Shown piece after piece: positions 10,357 through 20,456 of a stretch of 64,000 nt of DNA (its first letter is position 1; every line of letters begins with the position of its first letter). Both the position numbers and the translations under genes were made by a program. Under the pieces are notes generated by a model. That model saw only the letters and a program-made list of their open reading frames with translations. It ran no database searches and was not told the origin of the DNA. Origin of the DNA: Methylocaldum marinum. Lineage in GTDB: Bacteria > Pseudomonadota > Gammaproteobacteria > Methylococcales > Methylococcaceae. Location of the stretch: the NCBI RefSeq assembly GCF_003584645.1, contig NZ_AP017928.1, forward strand, positions 1,576,981 through 1,640,980, given 5' to 3'.

Positions 10357-10371
10357 TGGTGCAGTGCACCA
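10357..10371. promoter_or_regulatory. Perfect 15-bp palindrome, candidate PhaR operator
   Basis: TGGTGCAGTGCACCA is a perfect 7-1-7 inverted repeat, 53 bp before the phasin ATG in the phaE/phasin divergent gap. PhaR repressors are known to bind TGC-rich palindromes and to control phasin genes, and a phaR gene lies 3 kb away. Assignment is inference. I see no second obvious site in the 398-bp gap (10026-10423), which otherwise holds only presumed divergent promoters. Confidence 0.5.
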
Positions 10372-10423
10372 CAAATGCTGCCGGATGTCCGTGTGTATCG
10401 AAGTTCTATAGAAGGAGACTGTG

Positions 10424-10969
10424 ATGAACACTCGTCAAATGTGTGACCAATGGTTCGAGATAAACCGTGCGGTGATGGATCCGTTCATGCGTTGGAACGA
10501 AATCGCCCTTCAAACGGCCGAAAGAATGGCGGGCGGTCGGCAAATCTACGAGCAGTGGTTCGAAATGCACCGGATGGCGATCGATCCGCTGATGCGCTGG
10601 AATGAAATCGCATTGAGCGCCGCCGAGAAAGTTGCCAAATGCAATCTGGTCATGGCCCAGGACTATCTGGAGATGGGAACGCGCCAGACGCAATTGAACT
10701 GCGAAACGCGCGATCCGGACAAATGGAAGGACGAAGAACGGAAAATAGTTTCCGAATTCGGTCAGAAGATCGCGGATCACGCCGGAGATTACCTGCGAGT
10801 AGTCAAAGATACCCAGGAGGCGTTAAACGAATGGGCGAATCAGACGGCGAAAGAAAGCGCGGAGCGAGCAGCGCGAGTGGCGGAACGGACCACGGCTCGG
10901 GCCACCGAGGCAGCGAAGGCTGCGGCCGGTGAAGCGCAACCGGCACAGCGAGGAGCGCAGAAAGGATGA
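10424..10969 (+). CDS. Phasin-like granule protein with duplicated N-terminal module
   Basis: 181 aa, no signal peptide. It starts at the ATG at 10424, 8 bp after a GAAGGAG Shine-Dalgarno; an in-frame GTG lies directly before. Residues of about 5-35 and 38-70 are two copies of one module (QWFE.NR..MDP.MRWNEIAL..AE). A charged alpha-helical region follows, ending in an Ala/Glu/Arg-rich tail like many phasins. Phasins coat PHB granules and control their number and size. Identification rests on the helical character, the tail and the position between phaE and phaA. A hairpin with a T-run follows the gene. Confidence 0.75.
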   Translation: MNTRQMCDQWFEINRAVMDPFMRWNEIALQTAERMAGGRQIYEQWFEMHRMAIDPLMRWNEIALSAAEKVAKCNLVMAQDYLEMGTRQTQLNCETRDPDKWKDEERKIVSEFGQKIADHAGDYLRVVKDTQEALNEWANQTAKESAERAARVAERTTARATEAAKAAAGEAQPAQRGAQKG

Positions 10970-11014
10970 ATGACGGTTCGGATTGAGCAAAGCGCCATCT
11001 GACCGTAAGGCGAT

Positions 11015-11050
11015 GGGCCGGTGGTCCGCTCGAAGACACCGGCCCTTTTC
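11015..11050 (+). terminator. Intrinsic terminator after the phasin gene
   Basis: A 9-bp GC-rich stem (GGGCCGGTG at 11015-11023 with CACCGGCCC at 11037-11045) is followed by TTTT. It separates the phasin transcript from phaA, which starts 45 bp later, so most phasin mRNA would be monocistronic. Confidence 0.75.
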
Positions 11051-11094
11051 CTATTTCAGCTCTCAAGAATCAAGTCTCAACAAGAGGTCAATCC

Positions 11095-12273
11095 ATGCAA
11101 GAAGTGGTAATCGTAGGCGCCGTGCGTACGGCGATCGGCAAATTCGGCGGGGCCCTGACCACTATTCCGGCCGTACATCTCGGAGCCAAGCTCATTTTGG
11201 ATCTGCTCGCCAAGACCGGCCTGGAGCCTCAGCAGATCGACGAGGTCATCATGGGGCAAGTCTTGACCGCCGGCACCGGCCAGAATTCGGCCCGGCAGAC
11301 GGCGATCAAGGCCAATCTTCCGGTCGAAGTATCGGCCACCACGATCAACAAAGTATGCGGAAGCGGACTCAAGGCGATACAGCTGGCCGTCCAGTCCATC
11401 CAGTGCGGCGAATCCGAGATCGTGATCGCCGGCGGGCAGGAGAACATGAGTGCGGCGCCTCATCTGCTGCCAAATTCGCGCACGGGAAACCGCATGGGCG
11501 ACTGGACTCTTATCGACAGCATGATCGTCGACGGCCTCTGGGATGCTTTCCACGACTGCCACATGGGTTGTACCGCGGAAAATATCGTCGACCGATACGG
11601 CATCTCCCGGGAGGAGCAGGATGCTTTCTCGGCCGCTTCGCAGCAAAAGACGGAGGCCGCTCAAAAAGCCGGAAAATTCCGGGACGAGATCGTTCCGATC
11701 GAAATTCCGCAGCCCAAGGGGCCGGCGATCGTGTTCGATACCGACGAATTTCCGCGTCCGGGCACCACCGAGGAATCTCTGGCGAAACTGAAGCCCGCCT
11801 TTAGTCCGAACGGCACCGTGACCCCCGGCAATTCGTCCGGCATCAACGACGGGGCTGCCGCAGTACTGGTGATGTCGTCTCACATGGCCGAGCGTTACGG
11901 TTTGAAGCCCCTGGCCCGTATCGCGGCTTTCGGAACCGCGGGGGTCGAGCCGGCCGTCATGGGGACCGGCCCGATCGCGGCGACGCGCCGTTGTCTCAAC
12001 CGGGCCGGATGGACCATAGACGATCCGGACCTGATCGAGGCGAACGAAGCCTTCGCCGCTCAGGCGATCGCGGTCAATCGCGAGTTGGGCTGGAATACCG
12101 ACAGGGTCAACGTCAACGGTGGAGCCATAGCGCTCGGGCACCCGATAGGTGCCTCCGGCGCCCGCATTCTGGTCACTCTGCTGCACGAAATGGGCCGCCG
12201 CGACGTGCACAAGGGCCTCGCCACGCTTTGCATCGGCGGGGGCCAGGGCATTGCCGTCGCCGTCGAGCGGTAG
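11095..12273 (+). CDS. phaA: Acetyl-CoA acetyltransferase (beta-ketothiolase) PhaA
   Basis: 392 aa, the usual biosynthetic thiolase length. It condenses two acetyl-CoA to acetoacetyl-CoA, the first step of PHB synthesis, in the cytoplasm. Catalytic residues are visible: acyl-accepting Cys88 (KVCGSGLKA), His349 (GHPIGASGA) and Cys379 (CIGGGQG). The start ATG at 11095 begins [12 protein letters not shown], as expected for thiolases. It is followed after 262 bp by phaB on the same strand; that gap contains a degraded REP-like repeat. A degradative thiolase role cannot be excluded, but context strongly favours PhaA. Confidence 0.95.
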   Translation: MQEVVIVGAVRTAIGKFGGALTTIPAVHLGAKLILDLLAKTGLEPQQIDEVIMGQVLTAGTGQNSARQTAIKANLPVEVSATTINKVCGSGLKAIQLAVQSIQCGESEIVIAGGQENMSAAPHLLPNSRTGNRMGDWTLIDSMIVDGLWDAFHDCHMGCTAENIVDRYGISREEQDAFSAASQQKTEAAQKAGKFRDEIVPIEIPQPKGPAIVFDTDEFPRPGTTEESLAKLKPAFSPNGTVTPGNSSGINDGAAAVLVMSSHMAERYGLKPLARIAAFGTAGVEPAVMGTGPIAATRRCLNRAGWTIDDPDLIEANEAFAAQAIAVNRELGWNTDRVNVNGGAIALGHPIGASGARILVTLLHEMGRRDVHKGLATLCIGGGQGIAVAVER

Positions 12274-12397
12274 ACGAATTCCGGAGGTCCATGCGCGGAT
12301 TCGGCTCTTACAGGATTTCCAAAACGGGAGAAACCGGACCCGAGTTTGCTGCTTGCCGTAAACGCCGACGCCGGCTCCGGCCAACGAGCTTCGAAAT

Positions 12398-12447
12398 GAG
12401 GTCGGCAACTCCTGCCGACACACTGGCCGGAAAAGGATTCCCGATCT
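12398..12447. repeat. Degraded REP-like doublet between phaA and phaB
   Basis: GTCGGCAACTCCTGCCGAC is followed by CGGAAAAGGATTCCCGAT. It has the same two-palindrome layout as the copies at 15593-17052 but with several mismatches and a shorter spacer. Confidence 0.5.
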
Positions 12448-12535
12448 AGCGAAGCCGGAAGCCGGAATCAGCGTCGGCATTTCCACAACTCATCTATCCC
12501 GCCCAATCTCAAACTTCAGCACGGAGGAATTTCTC

Positions 12536-13282
12536 ATGAATGGACGAGTGGCCGTCGTAACCGGGGGAACCGGAACCATCGGCACCGAGATCTGCAAACA
12601 TCTATCGACCATGCCCAGCCACGTGATTGCTCTATGCCGTCCGCGGGCGGTAGACTGTCGCACCGCGGAATGGATGTCGGCGCGCAAGAGCGAAGACTAC
12701 GACATGGAAGCCATGGAATGCGATGTCACCGATTTCGGGCACACCACTGCGGTGTTCGAGGAGATCACGCGCAAATACGGCCGGGTGGACATACTGGTCA
12801 ATGCCGCCGGGATAACCAGCGACGCAACCTTGCGCAAGATGACGCTCGATCAGTGGCAGTCGGTGCTCCGCACCAACCTGGACGGCGTATTCAACACCAC
12901 GCGCTGCATCATCGAGGGAATGCTGGACAGAGGCTTCGGACGCGTGATCAACATTTCCTCGGTAAACGGGCAGAAGGGACAGTTCGGCCAAGCCAACTAT
13001 GCCGCCAGCAAGGCCGGAATTCACGGATTCACGATGTCGGTTGCCCGCGAAGTCGCAAGAAAGGGAGTTACCGTAAACACGGTGTCGCCGGGTTATATCG
13101 AATCGCCGATGATCATGAGCGTTCCCGAAGACCATCGCGCCAAGATCCTCGCCGAGATTCCGGTCGGGCGATTTGGCCAGCCTTCTGAAGTCGCGCGCTT
13201 GATAAGCTTCCTGGCGGCGGATGAATCCGGATTCATCACGGGAGCCGACATCTCGATCAACGGCGGCCAACACATGGGTTAG
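12536..13282 (+). CDS. phaB: Acetoacetyl-CoA reductase PhaB
   Basis: 248 aa short-chain dehydrogenase that reduces acetoacetyl-CoA to (R)-3-hydroxybutyryl-CoA, normally with NADPH. The N-terminal nucleotide loop is TGGTGTIG (residues 9-16); NAAG lies at 89-92; the catalytic residues are Ser141 or Ser142, Tyr155 and Lys159 (YAASKAG). The C-terminal GADISINGGQHMG is typical of PhaB and FabG. An AGCACGGAGGAA ribosome site precedes the ATG at 12536. It sits between phaA and phaR, which fixes the PHB role over fatty-acid FabG. Confidence 0.93.
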   Translation: MNGRVAVVTGGTGTIGTEICKHLSTMPSHVIALCRPRAVDCRTAEWMSARKSEDYDMEAMECDVTDFGHTTAVFEEITRKYGRVDILVNAAGITSDATLRKMTLDQWQSVLRTNLDGVFNTTRCIIEGMLDRGFGRVINISSVNGQKGQFGQANYAASKAGIHGFTMSVAREVARKGVTVNTVSPGYIESPMIMSVPEDHRAKILAEIPVGRFGQPSEVARLISFLAADESGFITGADISINGGQHMG

Positions 13283-13303
13283 GCCGCATTGCAACCCCGG
13301 AAC

Positions 13304-13858
13304 ATGAACAACGCGAACAACGAACGCATCATCAAGAAATATCCCAATCGGCGCCTTTACGATACGGCGATCAGCAAGTACGTCACGTTCGAGGATATCC
13401 GGGGTCTCGTGAAAGCCGCTATCAAGTTCCGGGTGATGGATGCCAAGACCGACGAGGACATCACCCGGAGCGTTCTCCTGCAGTTGATTCTGGAAGAAGA
13501 AGAAAAAGGCCAGCCGATCTTCACCACCGAAATACTGGAACAAATCATCCGGACTTACGGCAACGCGATGCAGGGCTTCATGACAGCCTATCTCAAGGAA
13601 AGCATGGATGTCTTTCTGAAGCAGCAGAAGCTCGTGCAGGCGCAGATGGCGAATCTGATCAAGACCGCGCCCCTGTCCGTGCTCACGGAGTTGACCCGGC
13701 ACAACCTCAAGCTCTGGCAGACGATGCAGAACGGTTTTTTTTCGGCCTACGGGCTGGATAGAATGAGCGGGACCGGCGATGTGGAAACTGACGAAAACAA
13801 ACGCCCTCTCCCGGAGGGAGAGACAACCGAAGCCGATAAAGCCGGTAGGTCGGAATAG
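13304..13858 (+). CDS. phaR: PHA synthesis transcriptional repressor PhaR
   Basis: 184 aa from the ATG at 13304; a TTG at 13289 would add five residues. The N-terminal PHB/PHA accumulation regulator DNA-binding domain is clear (IIKKYPNRRLYDTAISKYVTF), followed by the PHB_acc helical region (EILEQIIRTYGNAMQGFM, LKESMDVFLKQQ). PhaR proteins bind both PHB and DNA and repress phasin genes until polymer appears. It is the last gene of phaA-phaB-phaR, 21 bp after phaB. Likely targets include the palindrome at 10357. The C-terminal 35 residues are acidic and low in complexity. Confidence 0.92.
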   Translation: MNNANNERIIKKYPNRRLYDTAISKYVTFEDIRGLVKAAIKFRVMDAKTDEDITRSVLLQLILEEEEKGQPIFTTEILEQIIRTYGNAMQGFMTAYLKESMDVFLKQQKLVQAQMANLIKTAPLSVLTELTRHNLKLWQTMQNGFFSAYGLDRMSGTGDVETDENKRPLPEGETTEADKAGRSE

Positions 13859-13907
13859 TGTGTAGGCTAGACTTATTCCATTCGGTATTCAGGTGAACAT
13901 TCATCGG

Positions 13908-13984
13908 ATGGGTAGAGCGAAGCGCAACCCACCGAGTCAAGGTTGCTCGGTGGGTTACGGCCTTGCGGCCTAACCCACCCTACA
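13908..13984. repeat. Intergenic imperfect palindrome repeat (GGGTGGGTT type)
   Basis: The block contains nested inverted repeats built on AACCCACCGAG / CTCGGTGGGTT, then GGCCTTGCGGCC and AACCCACCCTAC. Similar GTAGGGTGGGTT elements are widespread between genes in gammaproteobacteria. It begins about 50 bp after phaR and could serve as its transcript end. The gap 13859-14089 holds nothing else convincing. Confidence 0.5.
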
Positions 13985-14089
13985 AAAATGAATTTTTAGG
14001 GAAGGAGATATGGCATTACGCAGGGGTCCAAGCTCCCGCTTGGGAACCCATGTCGAGAAACGCCGGCTTCTCGACAGCCCGGTCCGCCG

Positions 14090-15454
14090 TCAGCCTATCC
14101 AGATACTCTTGATATTGGTGAACTCCCGCAATCCGTGGATACTCAGTTCCCGCCCGTATCCCGAATCCTTCACGCCGCCGAAAGGCATTCGCGGATCGCT
14201 TTTCACCATGCCGTTGACGAAAGCGGCACCGCATTGAAGTCGCCGGGCGAAATCTTCGCCTTTCGCCGAATCGCGTGTCCACACCGATGCCCCGAGACCG
14301 TAGCGATGTTCATTGGCCAGTGCCAGCGCTTCCTGTTCGTCTCTTGCGCGAACCATGACGGCAACCGGACCGAACAGTTCTTCCTGGTAGGCCGGCATGC
14401 CGCGCTGTACTCGGTCCAGGATGGAAGGCCGGTAAAAATAACCGGGCCCTGCCATCGGTTCGCAACCCGCGAGCGGAACCGCACCCTGGCGCATGGATTC
14501 GGCGACCGTATGATGGAGTCCGTCGCGGAGATCGCTCTTCGCCATAGGCCCGAGCCGGGTCTCTTCCCGTGAAGGATCGCCGACCGAGAGTACCTCGACC
14601 TGCCGCTTGAACAGCGCCAGGAATTCATCCGCAATCGCATCGACGAGAATGAACCGCTTGGCCGCGATGCAGCTTTGGCCGCAATTTTGGAAGCGCGCGG
14701 TTACCGCGGCGGTTGCGGCGAGTTCCAGATCCGCATCGGCAAGCACTACGAAGGGGTCCGATCCGCCAAGTTCGAGAACCGTCTTCTTGAGACTTTTTCC
14801 GGCCAGGGCCGCTATCCGTCGTCCCGCCTGCTCCCCTCCGGTCAGACTGAGGGCGTGGACGCGCGGATCTTGGATGAGCTTTTCGCTTTGTGCGTGCGAA
14901 ATTCTTAGCCATTGAAACACGCCGGGCGGGAATCCCGATTGCTGAAAAATCTTCTCGATCGCTTCGGCGCACTGCGGTACGTTCGAAGCATGCTTGAGCA
15001 AGGCGCAGTTACCCGCCGCCACTACCGGCACAGCGAATCGGAATACCTGCCAGTAAGGAAAATTCCAGGGCATGATGCCCAAGACCGTTCCAATCGGCTG
15101 AAACGCCACGTAACTGCGGCTCGCATCGGTCTCGACCAGTTCGTCCCGCAAAAAGCGTTCGGTGTTTTGAGAGAAAAATTCGGCCGCCCATGCGCATTTT
15201 TCGATTTCCGCGCGCGACTCGCGAATCGGTTTTCCCATTTCCAGGGTGATTTTTGCTGCATGAAAGTCCGAATTTTCGCGTAGCGTGCGGACAAGGTTTG
15301 ACAGCAGTTCGCAACGCGCCTCGATCGGGGTCGATTGCCAGGCGGACGAAACCTCAGCGCTCAGTCCCAATGCCTGTTCCAGGTCGCTGTCGGTCCACGC
15401 CGGATAATGTTTGATCGTCTCTCCGGTTGCCGGGTTGATGCTGGTGAAGTCCAT
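14090..15454 (-). CDS. NAD(P)-dependent aldehyde dehydrogenase, succinate-semialdehyde dehydrogenase-like
   Basis: 454 aa, the compact form common in NAD-dependent succinate-semialdehyde dehydrogenases. The start reads MDFTSINPATGETI, typical of this subgroup. Catalytic Cys lies in FQNCGQSCIAAKRF and the general base Glu in VLELGGSDPF; the nucleotide-binding SLTGGEQAG segment precedes it. It would oxidise succinate semialdehyde or a related aldehyde to the acid. Substrate is uncertain: there is no GABA pathway gene nearby. It is flanked by repeat DNA on both sides and is probably a single-gene unit. Confidence 0.88.
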   Translation of the reverse strand: MDFTSINPATGETIKHYPAWTDSDLEQALGLSAEVSSAWQSTPIEARCELLSNLVRTLRENSDFHAAKITLEMGKPIRESRAEIEKCAWAAEFFSQNTERFLRDELVETDASRSYVAFQPIGTVLGIMPWNFPYWQVFRFAVPVVAAGNCALLKHASNVPQCAEAIEKIFQQSGFPPGVFQWLRISHAQSEKLIQDPRVHALSLTGGEQAGRRIAALAGKSLKKTVLELGGSDPFVVLADADLELAATAAVTARFQNCGQSCIAAKRFILVDAIADEFLALFKRQVEVLSVGDPSREETRLGPMAKSDLRDGLHHTVAESMRQGAVPLAGCEPMAGPGYFYRPSILDRVQRGMPAYQEELFGPVAVMVRARDEQEALALANEHRYGLGASVWTRDSAKGEDFARRLQCGAAFVNGMVKSDPRMPFGGVKDSGYGRELSIHGLREFTNIKSIWIG

Positions 15455-15592
15455 TCGTTGTCCTGCTGCGGGTGGTCGAGAGCCTAGCCTCAGATTAAGG
15501 GTTCCAAAGCGTTTTCATTTCGCTCATACGGCATAACGGGCCTAGCCGAAGTCGTTGGCACCTTCGGCCAGGGTAAACCGACTCAAGCATTC

Positions 15593-15662
15593 GTAGGTCG
15601 GTAATCCTTTGCCGACGAAGCCGTTGGCCGGGCCGCGACGTCGGAAAAGGATTTCCGACCTA
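15593..15662. repeat. REP-like palindrome doublet, copy 2
   Basis: Starts GTAGGTCGGTAATCC, contains GCCGAC, then a GC-rich spacer, and ends GTCGGAAAAGGATTTCCGACC. It is close to identical to the copy at 16982 on the other side of the IS110 element. The region 15455-15592 upstream shows no gene. Confidence 0.8.
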
Positions 15663-15676
15663 TGGGCGGCATGGTC

Positions 15677-15746
15677 GTAGGTTGGCAATCCTTTGCCGAC
15701 GAAGACGCTCGGTCAGGGCATGGCGTCGGGAAAGGATTCCCGACCT
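15677..15746. repeat. REP-like palindrome doublet, copy 3
   Basis: Same layout and length as copy 2, in tandem 14 bp after it, with a more diverged spacer. It lies immediately before the left end of the IS110-family element. Confidence 0.8.
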
Positions 15747-15780
15747 TGTATTATGAATTCCGTGTGGTTCGGAAGGGGTT

Positions 15781-16948
<1,168 letters not shown>

Positions 16949-16981
16949 CCCGGATAACAGTATCTACGGGGTGGCACGGTT

Positions 16982-17052
16982 GTAGGTCGGCAATCCTTTG
17001 CCGACGAACCCGTTGGCCGGGCCGCGATGTCGGAAAAGGATTTCCGACCTAC
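16982..17052. repeat. REP-like palindrome doublet, copy 4
   Basis: Begins GTAGGTCGGCAATCCTTTGC and ends GGATTTCCGACCTAC, nearly identical to copy 2. It lies directly after the right end of the IS110 element, which suggests insertion into or next to a repeat cluster. Confidence 0.8.
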
Positions 17053-17174
17053 TCGCGAGTTCCCATAGGGCAGAACTGAAAATGCTCCGGGATGCTCAAG
17101 CCATCTCCCAATTCCACTCGATATTGGACCCGCGGAAGACGCGAGAGTTATCGTGAACGGAGGAGAAACGGTCA

Positions 17175-17221
17175 GCGGTGCGTATCCTACAAGAGCTGAG
17201 TCTACGCAGACTCCGCACCGC
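17175..17221 (-). terminator. Structured element downstream of oadB
   Basis: An 8-bp outer stem (GCGGTGCG 17175-17182 with CGCACCGC 17214-17221) encloses a 6-bp hairpin (17198-17203 / 17208-17213). It lies 17 bp beyond the oadB stop. There is no T-run, so factor-independent termination is uncertain; 3'-end stabilisation is equally possible. Confidence 0.4.
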
Positions 17222-17237
17222 GCAGCTTCAGTCTAGT

Positions 17238-18365
17238 CTATTGGACCAGCGCCAAGAGAACGCCGGCCGCAACAGCCGAGCCGATGACCCCCGCGACGTT
17301 CGGCCCCATGGCATGCATGAGCAGGAAGTTGTAAGGATTGCTCTCCTGGCCAACCTTGTTGGCAACCCGAGCAGACATCGGTACCGCGGAAACGCCGGCC
17401 GCGCCGATCAGGGGATTGACTTTATTTTCGCTGAACTTGTTCATCAGCTTCGCCATGAGCACGCCCGAAGCCGTGCCGAAGCTGAACGCGATTGCCCCAA
17501 GTACCAGAATGCCCAAGGTCTCCGGGCGCAAGAACTGGGCTGCACTGAGTTTCGACCCGACCGAAAGCCCCAAAAAGATGGTGACGATATTAATCAGCTC
17601 GTTCTGGGCCGTTTTGCTCAAGCGCTCGACGACGCCACACTCGCGCATCAAATTGCCGAGGCAGAACATGCCGATCAGAGGCGCCGCTGAAGGCAACAAA
17701 ACCGCAGTGAGGATCAACAGGACCACCGGGAAAACGATCTTTTCCTTGCGGCTGACGATTCGAAGCTGCGCCATCTCGATCAAGCGTTCTTCGGACGTAG
17801 TCAAGGCGCGCATGATCGGGGGCTGAATCAGCGGCACCAAGGCCATGTAGGAATAAGCCGCTACCGCGATCGCACCCAGCAGTTCCGGCGCGAGCTTGGA
17901 AGCCACGTAAATCGCTGTTGGACCGTCCGCCCCGCCGATGATCGCGATGGCCGCGGCGTCCTTGAAGGTAAAGCTGAGCCCCGGAATCAGGTTCAGCGCC
18001 AGTGCTCCGAACAAGGTACCGAAGATTCCGAATTGCGCCGCCGCGCCCAAAAGCAAGGTCTTGGGATTTGCGAGCATCGGGCCGAAATCGGTCATCGCTC
18101 CGACACCCATGAAGATCAGCAGAGGGAAGATGCCGGTCTTGATGCCGTAGTAAAGATAGGACAGCAGCCCGCCCTCCTCGGCGATCCCGGCTACCGGAAT
18201 ATTGCTCAACACCGCGCCGAACCCGATGGGGAGCAGGAGCAACGGCTCGAAGCCCTTGCGGACGGCCAGGAATATCAGGAGAAAGCCGACGCCCATCATG
18301 AGCACTTGGCCAATCTGGAAATTGGATAATCCCGTGCTCTGCCATAACTGGATGAAACCCTGCAT
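17238..18365 (-). CDS. oadB: Na+-translocating oxaloacetate decarboxylase beta subunit
   Basis: 375 aa, very hydrophobic, about nine membrane segments. It catalyses decarboxylation of carboxybiotin coupled to Na+ export through the inner membrane. The conserved core [17 protein letters not shown] with its key Asp is present, as are [23 protein letters not shown] and [18 protein letters not shown]. Its start is 9 bp after the oadA stop, the last gene of oadG-oadA-oadB. Homologous beta subunits serve methylmalonyl-CoA or glutaconyl-CoA decarboxylases, but the adjacent alpha subunit has an oxaloacetate-type carboxyltransferase. Confidence 0.93.
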   Translation of the reverse strand: MQGFIQLWQSTGLSNFQIGQVLMMGVGFLLIFLAVRKGFEPLLLLPIGFGAVLSNIPVAGIAEEGGLLSYLYYGIKTGIFPLLIFMGVGAMTDFGPMLANPKTLLLGAAAQFGIFGTLFGALALNLIPGLSFTFKDAAAIAIIGGADGPTAIYVASKLAPELLGAIAVAAYSYMALVPLIQPPIMRALTTSEERLIEMAQLRIVSRKEKIVFPVVLLILTAVLLPSAAPLIGMFCLGNLMRECGVVERLSKTAQNELINIVTIFLGLSVGSKLSAAQFLRPETLGILVLGAIAFSFGTASGVLMAKLMNKFSENKVNPLIGAAGVSAVPMSARVANKVGQESNPYNFLLMHAMGPNVAGVIGSAVAAGVLLALVQ

Positions 18366-18373
18366 CGGCTACC

Positions 18374-20167
18374 TCAGCGTAGGGTCAGCAAGACATCGTT
18401 GGCGGCGACAGTATCGCCGACCTTGACCGCGATGTTCGCCACCGTTCCTGCCGTGCGTGTACGAACCTCGGTTTCCATCTTCATGGCCTCCATCACCACG
18501 ACGACCTGGCTCTCCGCCACGGTCTGGCCTTCACCGACATTGATCCGCAGTATGTGCCCGGCCATGGGCGCCTTTATGGCTTCTCCGGCGCCGGCGCGAA
18601 CCGCCGGCTGCGAAGCCGGACCCGCGACCGGCTGCACCGAGGTGACCGCGCCGCCCGGAGCGACTTCGACATGGTAGGGCCTGCCGTTGACGGTCACCGT
18701 GTAGGCCCTGACGCCATCCGAAGACTCCGCCATCGCCTTGCCTTCGGTTTTCGCCGCTTCGGCCTTCCGAGCCTCTTCGGTTCCGGGTGCCGGTTCAAAC
18801 GCCGAGGGATTGCCGCGATTTTGAAGAAAACGCCAGCCGATTTGTGGAAACAGTGCGTAGGTCAAAACATCGTCTACTTCGTTTTCCGCCAACTGCACCT
18901 TGTTTTCGGAAGCCATCTTCTTGAGTTCCGTGGCCAGCTTCTCCATCTCGGGTGCCAACATGTCCGCCGGCCGGCAGGTGATCGGCTCGGAACCTTCGAG
19001 TACCCGCTGTTGCAACTCCCGGTCGACCGGAGCGGGAGTCGCCCCGTATTCGCCCTTGAGAACGCCCGCGGTTTCCTTGGCAATGGTCTTGTAACGCTCG
19101 CCCGACAGCACGTTGATCACGGCCTGGGTTCCCACGATTTGCGAGGTTGGTGTGACCAGCGGGATAAAGCCCAAATCTTCCCGCACCCGCGGAATTTCTT
19201 CGAGAACTTCGTCGAAACGACCCAAAGCACCCTGCTCTTTCAACTGGCTTTCCATGTTGGTCAACATGCCGCCGGGAACTTGCGCCACCAGGATGCGGCT
19301 GTCGACGCCCTTCAGGCTGCCTTCGAACTTGGCGTATTTCTTCCGCACTTCGCGGAAGTAGCCGGCAATTTCCTCCAGGAGCCTGAGATCCAGACCGGTA
19401 TCGCGCTTATGTCCCTGGTAGGTCGCCACGACGGCTTCGGTCGGGCTGTGGCCATAGGTCATGCTCATGGAGGAAATCGCGGTATCCACGTTATCTATGC
19501 CGGCTTCCACCGCTTTGACGATAGTCGCGGTGCTGAGCCCGGTAGTGGCGTGGCATTGCATGTGGATCGGAACGGTTACGGCTTTCTTCAGCTTCTTGAT
19601 CAGTTCCTCGGCGACATAGGGCTTTAGAAGGCCGGCCATATCCTTGATGCAAATCGAGTGCGCGCCCATGTCTTCCAGGCGTTTCGCCAGATCGACCCAC
19701 ATCGGAATCGTGTGCACGGGACTCACGGTATAAGAAATCGTTCCTTGAGCATGCTTGCCCGCGTTGATGGTGGCCTTGATCGCTCGTTCGAAATTGCGTA
19801 AATCGTTCAAGGCGTCGAAGATCCGGAACACGTCCACGCCGTTCTCCGCGGCCCGCTCGACGAACTTGTCCACCACGTCGTCCGCGTAATGGCGGTAACC
19901 GAGCAAATTCTGTCCCCGCAGCAACATCTGCAGGCGCGTTCGAGGAAGCGCTTTCTTGAGCGCACGCAATCGCTCCCACGGGTCTTCGCCCAAATAACGT
20001 ATGCAGGCGTCGAATGTCGCTCCCCCCCAACTCTCGAGCGACCAAAAACCGACTTGGTCGAGCTTGTCGCAAATCGGCAGCATGTCCTCGAGCCGAAAAC
20101 GGGTGGCCAATAGGGACTGGTGTGCGTCACGCAGAACGACGTCGGTTATGCCTAAGGGGTTAGCCAT
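18374..20167 (-). CDS. oadA: Oxaloacetate decarboxylase alpha subunit (carboxyltransferase plus biotin carrier)
   Basis: 597 aa from the ATG at 20167, chosen because AGGAG precedes it and the protein then starts [18 protein letters not shown]. The carboxyltransferase TIM barrel ([15 protein letters not shown], metal-site [10 protein letters not shown]) is followed by the conserved PYC_OADA region, an Ala/Glu-rich linker, and a C-terminal biotinyl domain with EAMKMET, where Lys is biotinylated. It moves CO2 from oxaloacetate to biotin, releasing pyruvate. In an aerobic methanotroph the direction and purpose (pyruvate/oxaloacetate balance, Na+ gradient) are open. Confidence 0.95.
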   Translation of the reverse strand: MANPLGITDVVLRDAHQSLLATRFRLEDMLPICDKLDQVGFWSLESWGGATFDACIRYLGEDPWERLRALKKALPRTRLQMLLRGQNLLGYRHYADDVVDKFVERAAENGVDVFRIFDALNDLRNFERAIKATINAGKHAQGTISYTVSPVHTIPMWVDLAKRLEDMGAHSICIKDMAGLLKPYVAEELIKKLKKAVTVPIHMQCHATTGLSTATIVKAVEAGIDNVDTAISSMSMTYGHSPTEAVVATYQGHKRDTGLDLRLLEEIAGYFREVRKKYAKFEGSLKGVDSRILVAQVPGGMLTNMESQLKEQGALGRFDEVLEEIPRVREDLGFIPLVTPTSQIVGTQAVINVLSGERYKTIAKETAGVLKGEYGATPAPVDRELQQRVLEGSEPITCRPADMLAPEMEKLATELKKMASENKVQLAENEVDDVLTYALFPQIGWRFLQNRGNPSAFEPAPGTEEARKAEAAKTEGKAMAESSDGVRAYTVTVNGRPYHVEVAPGGAVTSVQPVAGPASQPAVRAGAGEAIKAPMAGHILRINVGEGQTVAESQVVVVMEAMKMETEVRTRTAGTVANIAVKVGDTVAANDVLLTLR

Positions 20168-20201
20168 GGAACAAACTCCTAAGTTCTTCTCTATGGTTGT
20201 G

Positions 20202-20456
20202 TTATTGATTCTGGTACCGGTGAATTGCCGCCGTGATGACGGCGATGATTTCGGATTGATCCGATTCGACATCCGGAGCCGGGACGGAAGAGCCCGGAGC
20301 ATGTTCCGGTTCCGGCTCGGGTACGTAGCGATTGATCAGTTTCGATGTGATTCCGATTGTCCAGACCAGCAACACTAAAAAGAGATACACGATCGTCATG
20401 CCGATCAGCATCAGCTTAAAACCGGAAAGCAGCAATTCGGCTAATGAATATTCCAT
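20202..20456 (-). CDS. oadG: Oxaloacetate decarboxylase gamma subunit
   Basis: 84 aa from the ATG at 20456 ([17 protein letters not shown]); an upstream in-frame extension lacks the family pattern. One N-terminal membrane helix (about residues 9-36, [18 protein letters not shown]) is followed by a short Pro/Glu-rich linker and a soluble tail ending in AAIHRYQNQ, as in OadG. The gamma subunit anchors alpha to beta and binds Zn2+ near its C-terminus. It is the first gene of oadGAB, 34 bp before oadA. Confidence 0.88.
   Translation of the reverse strand: MEYSLAELLLSGFKLMLIGMTIVYLFLVLLVWTIGITSKLINRYVPEPEPEHAPGSSVPAPDVESDQSEIIAVITAAIHRYQNQ

Noticed and set aside
14010..14237. 75-codon plus-strand frame with an ideal AAGGAGAT ribosome site
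   Set aside because: Most of it is antisense to the C-terminal part of the aldehyde dehydrogenase gene, its composition looks non-coding and no domain is visible. The ribosome site may be a relic of a lost gene or chance.
17238..20456. Pyruvate carboxylase or methylmalonyl-CoA decarboxylase
   Set aside because: There is no biotin carboxylase domain, and the gamma-alpha-beta gene order with a carboxyltransferase-biotinyl fusion fits oxaloacetate decarboxylase best.
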